Source: Dromiciops gliroides
Lineage: Eukaryota; Chordata; Mammalia; Microbiotheria; Microbiotheriidae
DNA length: 64,000 bases
Reading direction: 5' to 3'
NCBI RefSeq assembly: GCF_019393635.1
Contig: NC_057864.1
Span: forward strand, 476,550,617 to 476,614,616
Within the stretch, counting starts at the first letter, position 1. Each line of letters begins with the position of its first letter. Shown one piece after another: positions 12,601 to 20,760 of the stretch. Under the pieces are notes generated by a model, which was not told the origin of the DNA, made no database searches, and saw only the letters and a program-made list of their open reading frames with translations. Made by a program: the position numbers and the translations under genes.

Positions 12601-15600
12601 GTTTGTGTCAGTTTCCCCATCTGTAAAGTGGGGATAAGAACAGACTGGTTGTGAGGATCAAATGAAATCATCATTGTAAAGCACTTAACACAGCTCCTGG
12701 GATGTAGTGTGTGCTATAGAAATGTTTGCTCTTATTGTTAATAGCTATTATTGTTATTCACATCTACAAGCCCCATCCTCGGCTAGACGAGGACGAGACA
12801 GAAGGAGCCACATGCTCCCGCCTCGAGGAGCTTGTGGTCTGACTGAGAAGAAAAGACTCCCCCGAGTTATCAATGACATGCAACAATTCAATAAGAGGCT
12901 ATCACACGAATAAGCCCCATGTCCCCTATGCGGTCCGGGCAGGACTGGAGGAAGCCAAACACCATCCTCACAAGCTGGGGAGATCTCAGAGGGCTTCCTG
13001 GAGGTGGCAGAACTTGAGCTGAGCCTTGAAGGGTGGTATGATGTGGATAGGGAGATATGTACAGAAGGGAGGGTATTCCAGGAGCTAGGTAAAGTGTGAG
13101 CAGAGATAAAGGAGGCCAGAATAAATAAGACACGTCTGGGGAACGTTTTGTCTGGATTCGGGGACTGCTGTTAATGAAGGGTCATGCTGAGTGGTGGAGC
13201 AAGCACCATCATCCTGTTAGGTCAGTGGCTCTGGGATCATCCTTCCCATATTACAGAAGAAGGTACTGAGGTTTGAGAGGATCAGTGACTTACCCAGGGT
13301 CACAGAGCTAGGAAGTCACAAAGCCAAGACTCCAACCCAACATTCTTCTGACGCTGAGGAAGGGTCAGGTTGCAGAGGGCTTAGAATGTAAGGACACTGA
13401 AGCTTGGAGCACTGCAGGACTATGGCTGGACACTACCTGCTCTTCTTCCCTCATGGTGCCCCATCTCCCGTCGCCATGCCTTTGCAATGGCTGTCTCCTG
13501 CCGGTGATGCCCTCTCTCAGAATCCTTAGCTCCTTTCGAGACTCAGCCCAAGGACCTCCACCTTCTGGAAGTCCTTCCTCCGACCCTTCTACATGTATCT
13601 GGCATAGACTTAGAGGTGTGCATGTCATCTCCCCCTCCGAGCATGTAAGCTCCTTGAAGGCAGGCACTGTTTGTACTTCTTTTGATCTCCTACACTTAGA
13701 ACAATACCCTGCACTTAATAAATTCGTGTTCCTCTTGCCCCTTCCCTTGGACGCAAGAGACTGGACAAGAAACCACATAGGGAGTTGTTAGATGATAGGC
13801 AAGAGGCTATGAGGGCCTGAACAAAGATGATGGCAGTGGTCATGGGAAGAAGAGGACTCACAAGCATTTTTTTTTTTTGGTGAGGCAATTGGGGTTAAGT
13901 GACTTGCCCAGGGTCACACAGCTAGTAAGTGTTAAGTGTCTGAGGCTGCATTTGAACTCAGGTACTCCTGACTCCAGGGCTGGTGCTCTATCCACTGCGC
14001 CACCTAGCTGCCCGTCACAAGCATTTATTAATCACCTGGTACTATGTACCAGGCATGATGTGAGGTCCTAGGGGAATGGAGAGCAAAATGAAACATCCTC
14101 AGAGAGCTCACGTTGTGTCGACTTGTGGCAACAAAGTGTCATGGAGAGAGGGCTAGCCTTAGAGTCAGGAAGACCCTGGTAAATCCTAGCTTGGATACGG
14201 AACTGGGCCACCCTGGGCACATCATTTCATCGCTTTGGGCCTTGTTTTCCTCCTCTATAAAAGGAGGGTGTCAGAGGCCCATTCCATCTCTAAATCCATG
14301 GTCCCCTCGCCCTAAGTCGCTCTGAGTCTCTGTGTGCTCATCTGAAAAAATGAGGCTGAGATACTGTGGCATCTGACCCCTGGCATTCCCCTCCTGGCCT
14401 GGGGTGCTTTTATGTCCCTTCCTCTCTGCCCCCACCCCGTCAGCTTTGCCCCTCCCCTTAGTTAAGCCTTGCCCCTCTGGCCCTGTAAAAATCACCACCT
14501 CCAGGAAGTCTTCTTTGACTTCAGGATCTTCTGAATCTCTGTTTGGGCCCCACAGCTCCATCTCCTTCCCACATTTTGCACCTCCTTTACACTCAGACTC
14601 CATTCCTTTGTCTTACTGGACTCTTAAATCTATTTTATAAATCCATAGGTCCCGTCTTCCCTACCAAGAGCCTGCAGCTGTCCCCAGGGCCAAGCCCCCT
14701 TCCTCCCCATTGGGTCACCCCTCCTGGGGTCACCCCCCAAGGGCAGGGTTCTATCTCCTTCTTCTTTCCTTTCACTGAGCCCAGTGTAGAGCTCTCCATG
14801 AAAAGGTCTCCTGAGTGGGAGGGGACTCCCTCAGCTCCTAAGCTCTCTGCCCATCTTCTCTTTCAGGCCCGGAGTAGTTGCTCTGCACCGTTGGACTCAC
14901 CTGCTTTCCTGAGCCCTGACTTCCTCCTGCCAGAAGATCCCAAGGCCAAACCCCCCCAGTCCCTCCATTTCCCTCCTCCCCCCAAGGTGCCGGGCCTGGA
15001 GCCCTGCCCCTCTACAGCCTTCTCCCCACTGGCCCCTTCCCCTCTGCTGATGCAAGAGGACTCCCTGTACCCACCCAGGTTTCCCTTCCCTACCACAGCT
15101 CCCCCTTCAGCAGTCTCTCCACTCCCCACCCCAACAAACTTCCCCCCCACCCACCCCAGCACTGGCCCCTCCCCATCTCCTTTCCCCCTGGAGCTCCTTC
15201 CTTCAGGATACCCAGAACCCCGCTATGGGCCCCAATTTGCTGTGCCTCGCCCACGGCTCAAAAGCAAGCCTCCAACACCAGTTCCTCGGGTGCAAAGGCC
15301 CAGCCCCCCAGCCTTGGCTGGGGGCTCCAACCCCTGTCTCACACAGCTGCTCACTGCTGGTAAGGGGAGCTCCAGGGAGATGGGAGATGGGAAGTAGAGG
15401 CAATGGGGCCAAGAAGTAAAGTTGTTGGAAGGGGATTTGGAAAAGTGAAGGAGCCAGAAGCAGGGGCAGGGACCCCAATTTGAGAGCCCTGAGTGAGTGT
15501 AGAAGAGATGCAGAGGGAAGAGGCTGGAGAGTTGGCTGGGGTAGGAGCAGCAGGGAGAACGGGGACAACAAGGGGCAGAAAGAAGATGGAGCTGCCCCGA

Positions 15601-18600
15601 GAGTTAGTTTTGCCCCCAGTCCAGCCCATCCTGTTGAGGGAGTAAAGGCAGGCAAAGCAGGAGGCACTAAGGAAGGCAACAAAGTAACCCCTGAGGAGGG
15701 GTTGGGCGGGCTCTCTCCCACCGCTTTGCCGCTTGCTTGTCCTCCTTTTCAGCCAAACCAGAGCAAACACTGGAAGCGCCACTCCCCTCAAGCACCGCTC
15801 TGAGGCCTTCTGGATCCCCGGTAAGAGAGAGGCCACTTGCGGGGCCAGGCTGCCCAGTCAGAGAAAGGGGGAAAGTACATGCAAGCAAACGGACTGGTGC
15901 TGAGGGCAGGCCATCTCTCTGACTCCGCCTCCAGCCCTCTTCCCTTCTCATCTGTCCTCCAGAAGCCAGGACCTCCTGACTTTCCCTGTGCCTTCTACTC
16001 TCCACCTCTGCCTCAGCCTCAGCCTCAGTCCACCCTGACCCCTGGAACGCTAGCCCCTCCTGGGCCTTTACTGGTACCCAAAGCAGAGCGGCTTTCACCT
16101 CCGGCACCCGGTGAGAATGGGTAGAGGATAGATGGAGGTAGATGACAAGGGAGGGAAGAAGAGCATAGTTATTGAATGAATGAATGAATGAATGAATGAA
16201 TGAATGAATGAATGAATGAATGAAAAAAGCATTTAGGAAGTGCTTACTCTGTACTAAGCACTATTCTAAGTGCTGGGGATCCAAATAGAAAAAGCAAGGT
16301 AGTCTGCCCTCAAGGAGTTTACATTCTAAGAGGAAATCAATACATATAGGGAGGTAGTGGCCAGGGAGGGTGAAGGAAATCATAGATATAGTGAGGAAAG
16401 AATGGAAGAGAGGGGGATGGAGAGAAGAAGCAGTAGACAGTGAAGGATTGAGTGAAGGGTTGTAAGAGTAGGGAGAAGAGGGTCTGTATTCAGACTCTGA
16501 GGCTTGTGAGAATCCTTTGAGACCGCCTGTCTTCTGTCTCTGTCATAGGGAATGAGCGGCGTCTGTCTGGGGAGCTGCCCCCCATGCCTGGTCCAGTGGG
16601 ACTGAGCACACAGATCTCTCCCCCACAGCCCACTTTGGGCAGAGGACGCCCGGACACCAACAAGGTGGGGCTACCTTCCCCTCTTCCCCCTCCCCAGGGC
16701 TCCTCCCTCTGGGCACCCTCCAATTGTCCCTGGCCTATGCTCTACAGACAGAGAACCGGCGCATCACCCATATCTCAGCGGAGCAGAAGCGACGTTTCAA
16801 CATCAAGCTGGGATTTGATACTCTGCATGGGCTGGTGAGCACACTCAGTGCCCAGCCCAGCCTCAAGGTGAGTGAGTCCCCCAAAGCAAGCATTGCCCAA
16901 CTGGAGCATCCCAAGGAGGAAATGAAGACCTATGGAAATGATTTATTCAAGGTCACATGGGGTGTCAGAGGTTGCAAAATTTGAATTCAAGTCCTCTAAC
17001 TATAGAGCCAAGTTTCTTTCCACCATACCATGCTTCCTCCAATCTGCTGCCACATCTGATTGTTTCCTAACACCTGCCCCATCCTTCACATTGGCGCTGC
17101 CATGACCCTAATGAAAAACTTCATTATCTCTAACCCAGCCTACTGTAACAGCCTCCTAACTGTTCTCTCTGCCTCTGGAACCTCCCATCTCCCATCCATC
17201 CAATCATACATACATCCATGCATCCATCTATCCATCCTTCCATCCATCCATCCATCGTTCTATCTATCCATTCATCCATCCATTCATCCATCTATTCATC
17301 TATCCATCCATCTATCCATCCATCTTTCCACCCTTCCGTCCTTCCTTCTGGCTACAGACATCTTTTTTTTTTAATTAATAAAGTATTTTATTTTTTTCCC
17401 ATTACATGTAAAGATAGTTCTCAACTTTTGTTTATACAAGCTTTACAATTTCTGATTTTTCTCCCTCCCTCCCCCCTCCCCTAGACAGCAGGTAATCTGA
17501 TGATATAGGTTATTTTATATATATATATATATATATACATAATAACATTAATCCTATTTCTGCATTAGTCATGTTATAAGAGAAAAAAATCCGAGCAATG
17601 ATGAAAAACCTCAAAATAGAAAAAACAACAGCACCAAAAACAAAAGAAATAGTATGATTCATTCAGCATCTATACTCCACAGTTCTTTTTTTTTTCCTGG
17701 ATTTGGAGATCCTCTTCCATCATGAGTTCCCTGGAACTCTTCTGTACCATTGCATTGGTGAGAAGAATATAGTCCATCACAGTAGATCAACACTCAATGT
17801 TGATGATACTGTGTACAATGTTCTTCTGGTTCTGCTCATCTCACTCATCATCAGCCCAGGCAAGACCCTCCAGGTTTCTCTGAACTCCTCCTGCTCATTG
17901 TTTCTTACAGCACAATAGTATTCCATTGTATTCATATACCACAACTTGTCCTGCCCATTCCCCAATTGATGGGCACCCCCTCAACTTCCAATTCCTTGGC
18001 TGCAGGCATCTTTAATCTCTGCTGTACAAATGTTGAATTTTGAATTGGAATCATAGTTGTATAAATGTCACTCCCCCCAGACCAACACTTGAGAAATTCC
18101 ATGAAGACAGAGGTGGTCATCTTGAATTTTTGTATGCCCAATGATAGCTTGGTACCATGAATACCAGACATGCTTAATAAATGTTTATTTTATTGAACTG
18201 AGGAGAGGTGAGCCTCCTCCATAGGTAAGAGTTGCCCTGAGACCCCCTTGTCTATTCCTCTGGCCCCACTCCAGGTGAGCAAGGCCACGACTCTGCAGAA
18301 GACAGCAGAATACATCGTGATGCTGCAGCAGGAGCGGGCGGCCATGCAGGAAGAGGCCCAGCACCTGCGGGACCAGATTGAGGAGCTCAACACTGCCATC
18401 AAGTAGGGATATTGACAGCTCATTGGCAGGGTGGGAGAGGGAAGCTGGGAAGAATGGGGTGGTGGGTCATAAAGGTGCCCCCCACCATGCCCAGCGGTGC
18501 CACCCTAATGCCCTCTCTCCCCTTGGGGCCTGCAGTCTCTGCCAACAGCAGCTGCCCGCTACAGGTGTGCCCATCACCCACCAACGCTTTGACCAGATGA

Positions 18601-20760
18601 GGGACATGTTTGATGACTACGTCCGGGCTCGCACCCTGCACAACTGGAAATTCTGGGTCGTATCCTTCTCCAGTCAGAAAGAATACATTGTCCAGAGGGC
18701 TCCAGGGGAATGAGCCAGAACCAGCCTTCAGGGCTTGGAGGGGAGGAATGTCTAGTCATTGCTGGTCCAAAATGATGGCTTCATCCAAGGGCTTATGGGA
18801 AAGGACTATGGAGGGGCGCAGAGCCATGGAATTCTGAAGGCACTGACTCTTCAGCTTCACATGAAGCCTAACTCTGCCCCATATCTATTCAGTGATTTAG
18901 TAATTATTCCATTGCTTAGGACAGTATGTTGCACATAGTAGGTGCTTGATGGATTGTATATTGACTTGTTGACTCAAATAATCCCTATGTGCCAAGTACT
19001 ACAACAACTAGCACTTCTGTGGTTCTTTAAAGTTTTCAGGGTGACCCAAAAGGCAATGCAGTTTAGCTTAAAACTATATTAATATTTTTGGTCACCCTTG
19101 ATGTTATTTCATTTGGTCCTCACAAAAACCCTAGGAGGTAGGTGCTACTATCATTCCCATTTTACTGATGAGGAAATTGAGGTAGACAAATGTTAGGTGA
19201 CTTGTCTGAGGCAGGATTCAAACTCAAGTCCAGCACCCTCTTTCTTATGCCCCCTAACTGCCTTTTTTTTTTTTTTTTAGTGAGGCAATTGGGGTTAAGT
19301 GACTTGCCCAGGGTCATACAGCTAGTAAGTGTTAAGTGTCTGAGGCCGGATTTGAACTCAGGTACTCCTGACTCCAGGGCTGGTGCTCTATCCGCTGCGC
19401 CACCTAGCTGCCCCCTAACTGCCTTTGATACAAAAACAAATGTGGAACAGGGATGCCCCGTCTTCACCCACCACCCTTTCTCCCCAACCCTGGAACCCCA
19501 AGAATAGGATAGGAAAAGATGCCCTGGTTGGTGGGTATCCCTTTCTCCTCCCTATTTGTTGCCTTCTGTTTTGAGACCTGTCGGTCTGTCCCCTCTCCTT
19601 CCCCATCATCCATTGAGCCATATTCCTCTACCATTTATAGGCCAAAACTGGGTTGAGCTGTCTAGCTTTCTTTTTTTTTTTTTTTTGTGAGGCAATGAGG
19701 GTTAAGTGACTTGCCCAGGGTCACATAGCTAGTAAGTGTTAAGTGTCTGAGGCCGAATTTGAACTCAGGTCCTCCTGAATCCAGGGCCGGTGCTCTATCC
19801 ACTGCACCACGTAGCTGCCCCTGTCTATCTTTCTTGAAGGACACTTGACTGTGGGTCATGATAATGGGAAAGGATCAGGGGCAGCTACGTGGCGCAGTGG
19901 ATAGAGCACCGGCCCTGGATTCAGGAGGACCTGAGTTCAAATCTGGCCTCAGACACTTGATACTTACTAGCTGTGTGGCCCTGGGCAAGTCACTTAACCT
20001 CAATTGCCTCACCAAAAAAAAAAAGGGAAAGGATCACAGGTCAACTCTCAGCATAAGGGGGAAGAGAGCTGATGGGTTGAAAGGCCTAGGGGCAGGAAGA
20101 TCCAAGATTCTGGGTCTCTTAGCTGACATCAGTGACTGGGCTTAGACTATATGGGAAACAGAGGGAGGGGAATCCTGGCTGGGATGCATTTTCCTTGACC
20201 CACTGGGCTGCTAGTTTAGCATCCTTATCCGGCCTCTGTTTGAGTCCTTCAATGGAATGGTGTCTACAGCAAGTCTTCACAGCTTACGCCAGACTTCACT
20301 GGCCTGGCTGGACCAGTACTGTTCTCTGCCTGCCCTGCGCCCTAGTATGTCATCCCCCTCTACCACCACTAGTCAGCCAGCCAGCCATCCTTCCCTCCTC
20401 CCTTAATCCCACCCACCATACTCCCCTAGACAGCTCCTAACCCTGCATTCATCAATCAGTGGGGTAAAGGGAATAGACTGTCCAGCAGAATTGCAGTCTA
20501 CAGGACATGAGGTCCTTGGTTTCTAGAAATCCCATGCCCACCTGTTTCTAACACAGACCAATGGCCCTTACTGTGCCCCCACCCCCATGGGCAGGATGGC
20601 TACGGATGATCTAATGGGTGTCTATCTCCCTCTCTCACCAGCGGTCCTGAGCTCCCTCCGCCAACTGAGCACCTCTACCTGCATCCTGACTGACCCTGCC
20701 CGTGTCCCTGAGCAGGCTGCTCGAGCCGTCACAGAGGGCAACCTCAGCAACCCCTCCTAG
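517..20760 (+). CDS. MLXIPL: MLXIPL (ChREBP), exons 2-17, 5' end outside window
   Basis: MLXIPL encodes carbohydrate response element binding protein, a nuclear/cytoplasmic bHLH-leucine-zipper factor that dimerises with MLX and drives glycolytic and lipogenic genes when glucose metabolites rise. Sixteen coding exons join in phase: 517-623, 5425-5507, 5720-5809, 6132-6176, 6478-6679, 8346-8426, 12289-12449, 14867-15359, 15753-15820, 15963-16110, 16549-16664, 16748-16867, 18275-18402, 18536-18659, 20215-20344, 20642-20760. Together they give 2215 nt, about 737 residues plus one split residue. Order of domains: end of the Mondo conserved regions (exons 2-7), a proline-rich middle (exons 8-12), the bHLH (exon 13 into 14), the zipper (exon 14), and the WMC/dimerisation-and-cytoplasmic-localisation domain (exons 15-17). 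All junctions use GT-AG and no frameshift or stop breaks the frame. The N-terminal start and first Mondo regions lie left of the window. Its paralogue MLXIP is less likely, because the proline-rich centre and C-terminus follow MLXIPL. Confidence 0.96.
897..1042 (+). mobile_element. CORE-SINE, first of three at one target
   Basis: Sense full-length copy of the 'attgcctcactgaaa' tail type. Left flank agagttctgg (887-896); the same word recurs after the tail (1043-1052). Confidence 0.92.
1056..1213 (+). mobile_element. CORE-SINE, second of three at one target
   Basis: Sense full-length copy of the 'attgccccacaaa' tail type, tail running into (GA)n. Bounded by agagttctggcag at 1043-1055 and 1214-1226, a perfect 13-bp TSD. 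Confidence 0.92.
1227..1376 (+). mobile_element. CORE-SINE, third of three at one target
   Basis: Sense full-length copy of the 'attgccctgcaaa' tail type, between agagttctggcag (1214-1226) and aaagttctggccg (1377-1389). Confidence 0.92.
3097..3187 (-). mobile_element. Truncated CORE-SINE
   Basis: The antisense 3' half only ('gggcaatgaggattaagtga', 'acacagctagtaagtgt'); it stops after 'ctgaggccaga'. Confidence 0.8.
3310..3453 (+). mobile_element. CORE-SINE (WSINE1/MAR1-type)
   Basis: Sense full-length copy with an A-tail. TSD aaagaattagt (3299-3309 and 3454-3464). Confidence 0.92.
3645..3780 (-). repeat. MIR-family fragment, antisense
   Basis: Carries 'tccatttcacagatgaggaa' then 'actgaggcagaca', preceded by the MIR/MIR3-like 'ctcaccccaaccctgagaag' region. 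A second antisense piece lies at about 3505-3540. Confidence 0.7.
4390..4530 (-). mobile_element. CORE-SINE (WSINE1/MAR1-type), diverged
   Basis: Antisense copy from 'ttttggtggctattggtatt' to 'caccacctagctatcctcc'. It carries more substitutions than its neighbours. Confidence 0.88.
4894..4933. repeat. CA/CG-rich microsatellite
   Basis: 'acgcgcgtgcgcgcacacac' followed by CA repeats with one CATA interruption. The alternating purine/pyrimidine run could adopt Z-DNA. Confidence 0.9.
5425..5507 (+). CDS. MLXIPL: MLXIPL exon 3
   Basis: It is 83 nt. The first two bases complete Tyr, followed by [20 protein letters not shown] and on to HRKPE. The basic KR/RRK stretch lies in the Mondo region that carries a nuclear import signal in mammals. 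Acceptor CCTAG, donor GTATTT. Confidence 0.95.
5720..5809 (+). CDS. MLXIPL: MLXIPL exon 4, with candidate ChREBP-beta start codon
   Basis: Exactly 30 codons in phase 0: [20 protein letters not shown], then [10 protein letters not shown]. The in-frame ATG at 5768-5770 (codon 17 of the exon) is at the position known in mouse as the first usable start of the short constitutive ChREBP-beta isoform, which is made from an alternative first exon. Whether that isoform exists here is inference. Confidence 0.95.
5810..6131 (+). other. MLXIPL: MLXIPL intron 4
   Basis: 322 nt of GC-rich unique sequence. I see no repeat, exon or RNA gene in it. Confidence 0.7.
6132..6176 (+). CDS. MLXIPL: MLXIPL exon 5
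   Basis: Fifteen codons, [15 protein letters not shown], between CTGCAG and GTAGGT. With the preceding exon it makes RLRKSSRE, the segment containing the PKA target serine (Ser196 of rat ChREBP) that controls nuclear entry in mammals; the R-K-x-S pattern is kept. Confidence 0.93.
6177..6477 (+). other. MLXIPL: MLXIPL intron 5
   Basis: 301 nt of unique GC-rich intron. It contains an imperfect local duplication: similar 'gtaggaagtggggtgacccctgg' and 'cagtagggtgacccctgtcc' blocks near 6285-6310 and 6425-6445. Nothing else is recognisable. Confidence 0.6.
6478..6679 (+). CDS. MLXIPL: MLXIPL exon 6
   Basis: 202 nt. Reads [20 protein letters not shown], then [17 protein letters not shown], then [18 protein letters not shown] and an LQLPPDD end. 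The [15 protein letters not shown] segment is the conserved acidic Mondo region (activation/low-glucose control). It ends with one base of an Ala codon. Confidence 0.95.
7060..7545 (-). repeat. Old MIR/THER1-like SINE, interrupted by a younger SINE
   Basis: The reverse strand carries the MIR-type core and tail signature: 'ccattttgcagatgaagaaactgagg' in pieces near 7209-7235, then 'gacttgcccaagatatacag'. It resumes after the young SINE at 7451 with 'tttgaacccaggttctcagactcc'. Assignment is by motif only. Confidence 0.65.
7297..7450 (-). mobile_element. CORE-SINE (WSINE1/MAR1-type)
   Basis: Antisense full-length copy: T-rich tail on the left, conserved 'aagtgacttgcccagggtca' core, and 'cacctagctgccccc' head on the right. 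It is flanked by the 14-bp TSD agagtcacaatttg (7283-7296 and 7451-7464), so it clearly inserted into an older MIR-like repeat. Confidence 0.92.
8346..8426 (+). CDS. MLXIPL: MLXIPL exon 7
   Basis: 81 nt: split Ala, then [20 protein letters not shown] and DFMDIS. This is the last strongly conserved Mondo block ([14 protein letters not shown]). Acceptor CCCCAG, donor GTGAGG. Confidence 0.95.
8580..11060 (+). repeat. Degenerate G-rich minisatellite in MLXIPL intron 7
   Basis: Dozens of variants of a unit resembling 'gggctcagtgtcagggatgg' recur at roughly 20-28 bp intervals in three blocks separated by unique DNA and an L2-like insert. Sample copies lie near 8665-8690, 8890-8920, 8960-8985, 9895-9925, 10610-10640 and 10915-10945. 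Units differ at many positions, so the array is old. Boundaries are approximate. Confidence 0.7.
10065..10560 (-). repeat. L2-like ancient repeat, antisense
   Basis: Begins with 'catttattaagcccctactg', 'tgtaccagacactgg' and 'cctgccctcaaagagcttac', the antisense of the L2 3' end as seen in mammals, then a longer diverged body. Family named from memory of L2; no alignment was possible. Confidence 0.55.
12289..12449 (+). CDS. MLXIPL: MLXIPL exon 8
   Basis: 161 nt. Split Glu, then [31 protein letters not shown] and an LLLGSRLQ end. It matches the human FFTNSR...[12 protein letters not shown] segment, which opens the proline-rich transactivation region. The acceptor is TTACAG. Confidence 0.93.
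12536..12760 (+). repeat. MIR/THER1-like CORE-SINE, near full length
   Basis: Contains in order 'cctgagttcaaatccagcct', 'gggcaagtcacttccctg', 'cagtttccccatctgtaaag', 'ggttgtgaggatcaaatgaa', 'gtaaagcacttaacacagct' and a tail ending 'gctattattgttattc'. This is the standard MIR/THER1 layout from core to 3' end. Confidence 0.8.
13870..14014 (-). mobile_element. CORE-SINE (WSINE1/MAR1-type)
   Basis: Antisense full-length copy with T-run, core and 'cacctagctgcccg' head. Flanked by the 12-bp TSD tcacaagcattt (13858-13869 and 14015-14026). The host sequence is an L2-like antisense repeat. Confidence 0.92.
14867..15359 (+). CDS. MLXIPL: MLXIPL exon 9, proline-rich region
   Basis: 493 nt, the largest exon. 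Starts [20 protein letters not shown], then [18 protein letters not shown] and [10 protein letters not shown], and ends [13 protein letters not shown]. About one third of the residues are proline. The body has diverged from human while the ends are conserved. An open frame runs upstream to 14543, but the CTTTCAG acceptor and homology set the exon start at 14867. Confidence 0.94.
15360..15752 (+). other. MLXIPL: MLXIPL intron 9
   Basis: 393 nt of purine-rich unique intron (GGAGAAGAAG-like runs). No repeat or gene seen. Confidence 0.7.
15753..15820 (+). CDS. MLXIPL: MLXIPL exon 10
   Basis: 68 nt. The split Ala is followed by [20 protein letters not shown] and SP. The frame closes exactly at the GTAAGA donor. 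It corresponds to human KPEQALEPPL...GSP. Confidence 0.92.
15963..16110 (+). CDS. MLXIPL: MLXIPL exon 11
   Basis: 148 nt. [34 protein letters not shown], then [15 protein letters not shown], whose end is the conserved [14 protein letters not shown] motif. A CCTCAG hexamer repeated three times (around 16008-16026) codes for a PQPQPQ run. The acceptor CTCCAG at 15957-15962 was chosen for phase. Confidence 0.92.
16111..16548 (+). other. MLXIPL: MLXIPL intron 11
   Basis: 438 nt. Holds a (TGAA)13 microsatellite at 16173-16224 that heads an antisense L2-like 3' end (about 16225-16345, 'gtgcttactctgtactaagc', 'ctgccctcaaggagtttaca'). The rest is purine-rich unique sequence. Confidence 0.75.
16173..16224. 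repeat. (TGAA)13 microsatellite
   Basis: Thirteen perfect TGAA units directly adjoining the antisense L2-like 3' end. L2 ends in short tandem repeats of this kind, so this is probably the expanded L2 terminus. Confidence 0.93.
16549..16664 (+). CDS. MLXIPL: MLXIPL exon 12
   Basis: 116 nt. Split Gly, [38 protein letters not shown]. It bridges the proline-rich centre and the bHLH. The acceptor is GTCATAG and the donor GTGGGG. Confidence 0.93.
16748..16867 (+). CDS. MLXIPL: MLXIPL exon 13, bHLH basic region and helix 1
   Basis: Forty codons in phase 0: [20 protein letters not shown], then [20 protein letters not shown]. The basic region HISAEQKRR has the His-Glu-Arg set that reads E-box half sites, followed by helix 1 and the loop. 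RRIT keeps the threonine that PKA phosphorylates in rat ChREBP. Confidence 0.97.
17191..17338. repeat. (CATC)n-type imperfect microsatellite
   Basis: About 148 bp of catc/catt/ctatc tetramers with frequent single-base variants, following an L2-like sequence. Its long imperfect length makes it a likely polymorphic marker. Confidence 0.9.
17367..17997 (-). mobile_element. 5'-truncated L1 3' end in MLXIPL intron 13
   Basis: The reverse strand carries the C-terminus of L1 ORF2 ([20 protein letters not shown], near 17930-17870) and the L1 3'UTR with its T/A-rich end at 17367. A similar L1 3' end lies at 56680-58414. Flanks ggctacagacatcttt (17350-17365) and ggctgcaggcatcttt (about 17998-18013) form a 16-bp TSD with two mismatches. 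Confidence 0.85.
18275..18402 (+). CDS. MLXIPL: MLXIPL exon 14, helix 2 and leucine zipper
   Basis: 128 nt: [42 protein letters not shown] plus two bases of Asn. Helix 2 ([12 protein letters not shown]) runs directly into a zipper with heptad hydrophobics (L, M, M, L, L). Dimerises with MLX in the family. Confidence 0.96.
18536..18659 (+). CDS. MLXIPL: MLXIPL exon 15, start of WMC/DCD domain
   Basis: 124 nt. Completes Asn, then [41 protein letters not shown]. The block is almost identical to human. The donor after GTC is GTATCC, weaker than the other donors but at the conserved position. Confidence 0.95.
19038..19098. mobile_element. Possible 61-bp mariner-like MITE
   Basis: Ends in the inverted repeat agggtgacccaaaa (left) and ttttggtcaccct (right), which pair except for one extra C. 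The interior is A/T-rich. The end resembles some mariner termini. No clear TA duplication is visible, so this is tentative. Confidence 0.4.
19266..19412 (-). mobile_element. CORE-SINE (WSINE1/MAR1-type)
   Basis: Antisense full-length copy with an 18-T run. Flanked by the 14-bp TSD ccctaactgccttt (19252-19265 and 19413-19426). Confidence 0.93.
19673..19821 (-). mobile_element. CORE-SINE (WSINE1/MAR1-type)
   Basis: Antisense full-length copy. TSD tgtctagctttctt (19659-19672) and tgtctatctttctt (19822-19835), one mismatch. Confidence 0.92.
19878..20024 (+). mobile_element. CORE-SINE (WSINE1/MAR1-type)
   Basis: Sense full-length copy with an A-tail. Perfect 12-bp TSD gggaaaggatca (19866-19877 and 20025-20036). 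Confidence 0.93.
20215..20344 (+). CDS. MLXIPL: MLXIPL exon 16
   Basis: 130 nt. [43 protein letters not shown] plus one base of Thr. This is the conserved WMC/DCD domain needed for heterodimer formation and cytoplasmic retention in the family. Confidence 0.96.
20642..20760 (+). CDS. MLXIPL: MLXIPL exon 17 and stop codon
   Basis: 119 nt. Completes Thr, then [38 protein letters not shown] and TAG at 20758-20760. It matches the human VLNSLRQLGTSTSILTDPGR...AVTEG ending. The acceptor is CACCAG. Confidence 0.96.

Larger units (their letters stand above)
12450..14866 (+). other. MLXIPL: MLXIPL intron 8
   Basis: 2.4 kb filled mostly with repeats: MIR/THER1-like 12536-12760 (+), L2-like antisense about 12880-13140, MIR-like antisense about 13190-13350, L2-like sense about 13540-13735, young CORE-SINE 13870-14014 (-) inside an L2-like antisense copy (13850-14110), THER1-like 14135-14310 (+) and L2-like sense about 14480-14650. 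The 14650-14866 stretch is unique and leads into exon 9. Confidence 0.7.
16868..18274 (+). other. MLXIPL: MLXIPL intron 13
   Basis: 1.4 kb splitting the bHLH coding region. It contains an L2-like sense fragment (about 17035-17190), a (CATC)n-type microsatellite (17191-17338) and a 5'-truncated antisense L1 (17367-17997). 18010-18274 is probably an older MIR/L2-like tail plus unique sequence. Confidence 0.75.
18660..20214 (+). other. MLXIPL: MLXIPL intron 15
   Basis: 1.55 kb with three young CORE-SINEs (19266-19412 -, 19673-19821 -, 19878-20024 +), a MIR3-like antisense repeat (about 19005-19250) and a 61-bp inverted-repeat element at 19038-19098 inside it. The rest is unique. Confidence 0.75.

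Noticed and set aside
14543..14866. Upstream extension of MLXIPL exon 9
   Set aside because: The frame stays open, but homology starts at 14867 right after a good acceptor. The extension covers an L2-like repeat and unique intron.
16173..17338. CRISPR-like arrays
   Set aside because: The repeats here are microsatellites with units of four bases and no unique spacers; the genome is vertebrate.
17060..17484. Open frames rich in HPSIHPSI
   Set aside because: These are translations of the (CATC)n microsatellite.
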